NCBI GenBank assembly: GCA_040830545.1
Contig: JBFOMB010000020.1
Span: 1 to 16,370, forward strand
Reading direction: 5' to 3'
Source: HXMU1420-2 sp040830545
Lineage (GTDB): Bacteria > Pseudomonadota > Alphaproteobacteria > Rhodobacterales > Rhodobacteraceae
Length of the DNA: 16,370 nt
Below, piece by piece: positions 14,312 to 16,370 of the stretch. The notes under the pieces are model-generated. The model was not told the DNA's origin, did not search any database, and worked only from the letters and a program-made list of their open reading frames with translations. Position 1 is the first letter of the stretch. Each line of letters opens with the position of its first letter. The position numbers and the translations under genes are program-made.

Positions 14312-14326
14312 TGTGCAAATTGCACA
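14312..14326. promoter_or_regulatory. Operator-like palindrome, site 2
   Basis: TGTGCAAATTGCACA: perfect 7-bp arms around a central A. It ends two bases before the ATG of the DUF6502-like gene and so covers the place where a ribosome binding site should be; AAGGG lies just upstream at 14304-14308. Binding of a regulator, or pairing in the mRNA, could control this gene. Self-regulation by the DUF6502-like protein is a testable guess. Confidence 0.65.
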
Positions 14327-14327
14327 C

Positions 14328-15074
14328 ATGTCTGCTCTTGATCCGATCCTTACGCCTCTTGCCCGTCTTGCGATCCGCAGGGGCTGGTTGTTCAAAACGG
14401 TAGAGAAGCGGCTGAAACATGCCTACGTGACGGCGGCGCTTGCCCTGGGTGGTGCGGAAACAACGGACAGCAAAATCAGCATCATGACCGGCCTGCAGCG
14501 GCGCGATGTCGCTGCGTTGCGCCGGGACCCGGCGCCGCCCGAGCATCAACGCCAACCCTTGGCCGAGATCATGTCGTTGTGGTGGAACGACCCGGCTTAT
14601 GCGTCGGAAGGTATTCCTATCCAAGGTGATGAAGGCAGCTTTACCGCATTGGCCCGCAGTGTCCGGCAGGACGTGCACCCCCGCACATTTCTGGATTTGC
14701 TGATCGACGCGGGTAATGTTGTTCAGACGGGTGAGCGTGTCGTTCTGAAACACCGCAGCTACCGTCCTGTATTTGGTTCGGATGACCAGTTGACCTACCT
14801 ATCTGACAATGTGGGCGATCACCTGTCGGCTGCGGTGGACAACGTGGTGGATGGCGGACGCAACTATGACATGGGCGTTCATTACAAAGGTCTGTCAGAA
14901 GCTGCGATTGCGCGGTTGGATGGCCATTTTCGGACACGCATGACCGAGATTTTGACCGAGCTCGACATGATGGCCCGGCAGTTTCCTGAAAGCGACGATG
15001 GCCCCTGCCGGTTCCGGGCGGGAGCATATTTTTTTGATGACAGACCTGATGAGGCCAAGTCAGATGACCCGTAA
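14328..15074 (+). CDS. DUF6502-like protein, predicted helix-turn-helix DNA-binding protein
   Basis: A 248-residue soluble protein. The opening LDPILTPLARLAIRRGWLFKTVEKRLKHAY and the following TDSKISIMTGLQRRDVAALRR (47-66) match what I recall of DUF6502, a proteobacterial family of unknown function; the second segment has the look of a winged-helix recognition region. The remainder, about residues 70-240, is mixed helical and ends with FFDDRPDEAKSDDP. The start is uncertain: the ATG at 14328 fits the family N-terminus but its nearest AAGGG is 19 bases away, while a GTG at 14313 (five codons longer) has AAGGG four bases upstream, inside a palindrome. The micro-lipoprotein gene begins within its last 11 bases, so the two are translationally linked. 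Confidence 0.78.
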   Translation: MSALDPILTPLARLAIRRGWLFKTVEKRLKHAYVTAALALGGAETTDSKISIMTGLQRRDVAALRRDPAPPEHQRQPLAEIMSLWWNDPAYASEGIPIQGDEGSFTALARSVRQDVHPRTFLDLLIDAGNVVQTGERVVLKHRSYRPVFGSDDQLTYLSDNVGDHLSAAVDNVVDGGRNYDMGVHYKGLSEAAIARLDGHFRTRMTEILTELDMMARQFPESDDGPCRFRAGAYFFDDRPDEAKSDDP

Positions 15075-15207
15075 ATTCATTGCACTCGCTCTGCTGATCA
15101 TGCTTGCTGCGTGCTCAGCGCCGCCCGAATTACCCGCAACCGATTGCCCGCGAGAAGGCGGGATTGGCGGCACGGGTGAGTGTCAGACCGAGGATGTGAG
15201 TTCGTGA
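15064..15207 (+). CDS. 47-residue micro-lipoprotein with GGIGGTG motif
   Basis: MTRKFIALALLIMLAACSAPP is a clean lipoprotein signal: positive N-terminus, hydrophobic core, lipobox LAAC with Cys17. The mature part is only about 31 residues and contains two cysteines (C28, C40) flanking REGGIGGTGE. The gene starts at ATG 15064 inside the end of the DUF6502-like gene (11-base overlap, ATGACCCGTAA), a typical coupled start. The GGIGGTG string recalls the N-terminal region of exported DUF5666 proteins, which, as I remember, often neighbour DUF6502 genes. This could therefore be a minimal relative, or what remains of one. No stop-free continuation of a DUF5666 domain follows. Confidence 0.75.
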   Translation: MTRKFIALALLIMLAACSAPPELPATDCPREGGIGGTGECQTEDVSS

Positions 15208-15232
15208 ATCGGTGTGATTTGAAACGAAAGCG

Positions 15233-16015
15233 ATGACCATGCAGCAGAACCCTGAATTTCTGGCCGACCGCATCCTGCACGCGCTGAGTGCGCCGGATCG
15301 GACCGCGCCGCCATCTGAGGCGGTAGTGGGGCTGAGCATTTCTGCGGCCTATGACATCGCGCGCCGTGTGCGGGCGGGGTTGGGCCGGCGTCGTGTGGGT
15401 CGTAAGGTCGGCTTCACCAATCGCAGCCTTTGGGAGCGCTACAACGTGGACCGTCCGATCTGGGGCGAGGTCTATGACGAAGGCCTGTTCACGCCGGATA
15501 ATCCAATCCCACTGGCCCCTTACATGGAGCCGAGGATCGAGCCAGAGATCGTGCTGGGCCTCGCGCGTGCGCCGGAGCCGGGGATGGACCGCGCCGCGCT
15601 GCGGGACTGCATCGACTGGGTCGCGCCGGGGTTCGAGATCGTGCAGTCCATCTATCAGGGCTGGTCGTTCACGGTGGCTGACACGATTGCGGCGCAAGGT
15701 CTGCATGGGGCGTTGGTGTTGGGGGAGCGACAGCGGGCGACAGCAGAGATGCTGGACGGCCTGCCCTCGGTCCCGCTGGACCTGACACGAGACGGGGCGC
15801 ATGTTGAAAACGGGATTGGCGCCAATGCGCTGGGCGGGCCGGTCTCTGTACTGGCGCATCTGGTGGATGTGCTGGGCGACAAGGACGCGCTGGAGGGCGG
15901 CGAGTTGGTGACAACCGGTACACTGACCGATGCCTGGTCGGTTCAGCCCGGTGAGATCTGGACCGCGCGTTATGGCGGTGTGATCGGGCAGGGGCTGGAG
16001 GTGCGCTTTGTCTGA
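15233..16015 (+). CDS. 2-keto-4-pentenoate hydratase / fumarylacetoacetase-fold enzyme (MhpD-like)
   Basis: A 260-residue enzyme of the FAH superfamily. Features: GRKVGFTN (56-63) with the conserved Lys58, the metal-binding EPEIVLGL with E103 and E105, and E135 in PGFEIVQSIY; TTGTLTDAWSVQPGEIW (227-243) is the conserved C-terminal segment. Relatives hydrate 2-hydroxypenta-2,4-dienoate or decarboxylate 4-oxalocrotonate in the meta-cleavage pathways of aromatic compounds, using Mg or Mn. Other meta-pathway genes (aldolase, acylating aldehyde dehydrogenase, extradiol dioxygenase) are not in the window, so its pathway is open. The ATG at 15233 has only a weak GAAAG; a second ATG two codons later is possible. 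It starts 25 bases after the micro-lipoprotein gene and may be cotranscribed with it. Confidence 0.88.
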   Translation: MTMQQNPEFLADRILHALSAPDRTAPPSEAVVGLSISAAYDIARRVRAGLGRRRVGRKVGFTNRSLWERYNVDRPIWGEVYDEGLFTPDNPIPLAPYMEPRIEPEIVLGLARAPEPGMDRAALRDCIDWVAPGFEIVQSIYQGWSFTVADTIAAQGLHGALVLGERQRATAEMLDGLPSVPLDLTRDGAHVENGIGANALGGPVSVLAHLVDVLGDKDALEGGELVTTGTLTDAWSVQPGEIWTARYGGVIGQGLEVRFV

Positions 16016-16027
16016 GGCAGGTTGTTG

Positions 16028-16370
16028 TCAGGTCGGGTGGATCGGGGCAAATTCTGCAAGGTCTTTTAACCCTGCTCGGATAAGCTCTGCCAATACATCC
16101 AGGTCTATATCGGCCAGTTTGTTCACATAGAGGCAGGAAACTCCGGTTTTGTGTTTGCCCAGGCGGCTCAGGATCGGGCCATAATCCCTGTACCCCGGCA
16201 TGATGTAGATGGAATGCCGTGCCTTGCGTGGGGAAAACCCGGTGGCCAGGAAATCACCCTCGCGCCCGGACGCGTATTTGTAGTGATACCGCCCGTATCC
16301 CACGATGCTGTCGCCCCACATCCGGGGCTGAAACCCGGTCACCTCGCGAAACAGCTGATCCAGCACCAGC
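16028..16370 (-). CDS. DUF1801 domain protein, 5'-truncated by window edge
   Basis: About 113 residues are visible and the reading frame stays open to the right edge, so the true start lies outside; the leftmost possible in-window start is only a GTG at 16366. The text LFREVTGFQPRMWGDSIVGYG and later GFSPRKARHSIYIMPGY and GKHKTGVSCLYVNKLADIDL fit the DUF1801/YdhG-like fold, small soluble proteins of unknown function. About 30 N-terminal residues are probably missing. Its stop faces the keto-acid hydratase stop across 12 bases, so the two are convergent with no room for a separate terminator. Confidence 0.82.
   Translation of the reverse strand, partial: LVLDQLFREVTGFQPRMWGDSIVGYGRYHYKYASGREGDFLATGFSPRKARHSIYIMPGYRDYGPILSRLGKHKTGVSCLYVNKLADIDLDVLAELIRAGLKDLAEFAPIHPT

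Noticed and set aside
14190..14327. N-terminal extension of the DUF6502-like frame
   Set aside because: It would read through both palindromes and into the divergent lipoprotein gene; the translation is Cys/His-rich and unlike the family. Only the five-codon GTG extension at 14313 remains possible.

Overview
The window looks like a chromosomal stretch from an alphaproteobacterium of the Rhodobacteraceae (roseobacter-like). The basis is GC-rich coding DNA, many AGGAG/GGAGG-led genes, and two kinds of intergenic repeat I associate with that group: the CTTCATTGTTC...GGGGCAGCGCCCC 3'-end element and the CCCGGGCTTGACCCGGG hairpin. The assignment comes from pattern recognition, not a search. No rRNA, tRNA, CRISPR array, transposase or phage gene was seen. 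Genes are dense; no gene-free stretch exceeds 300 bases. The largest gaps are 3884-4146 (terminator of the Mo-enzyme operon) and 9509-9746 (repeat cluster).

Layout, left to right. 1-864: 3' part of a CYP199-like cytochrome P450, cut by the left edge. 1017-1277 (-): stand-alone MoaD/ThiS-like ubiquitin-fold protein. 1351-1923: exported pentapeptide-repeat protein. 2123-3528: a SnoaL/NTF2-like protein followed by a GlxA-type (DJ-1/PfpI + AraC) regulator. 3500-3883 (-): small four-helix membrane protein, overlapping the regulator gene tail to tail. 4147-7749 (-): three-gene molybdenum hydroxylase operon (FAD, 2Fe-2S and Mo subunits, coxMSL order) ending in a clear intrinsic terminator. 7884-9020: Old Yellow Enzyme homologue, divergent from that operon. 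9101-9508: manganese-cupin-like protein preceded by a striking set of inverted repeats. 9747-10583 (-): nitroreductase-family flavoprotein. 10711-12634: FGly-type sulfatase plus a RidA-family protein. 12769-13629: crotonase-fold protein with atypical active-site residues. 13689-14249 (-): lipoprotein of unknown function, divergent from a DUF6502-like helix-turn-helix protein (14328-15074). A 47-residue micro-lipoprotein (15064-15207) and a 2-keto-4-pentenoate hydratase-like enzyme (15233-16015) follow on the same strand. 16028-16370 (-): DUF1801 protein, cut by the right edge.

How the genes may work together. Much of the window is accessory catabolism and redox chemistry: P450, Mo hydroxylase, ene-reductase, cupin, nitroreductase, sulfatase, crotonase and keto-acid hydratase. 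This would suit use of aromatic or sulfated compounds, but no complete pathway can be read from it and substrates are not determined. The least explained module is at 13.7-15.2 kb. There two lipoproteins flank a DUF6502-like DNA-binding protein, and the divergent promoter carries two nearly identical 15-bp palindromes, so it resembles a small self-regulated envelope unit. This is my best candidate for undescribed biology here.
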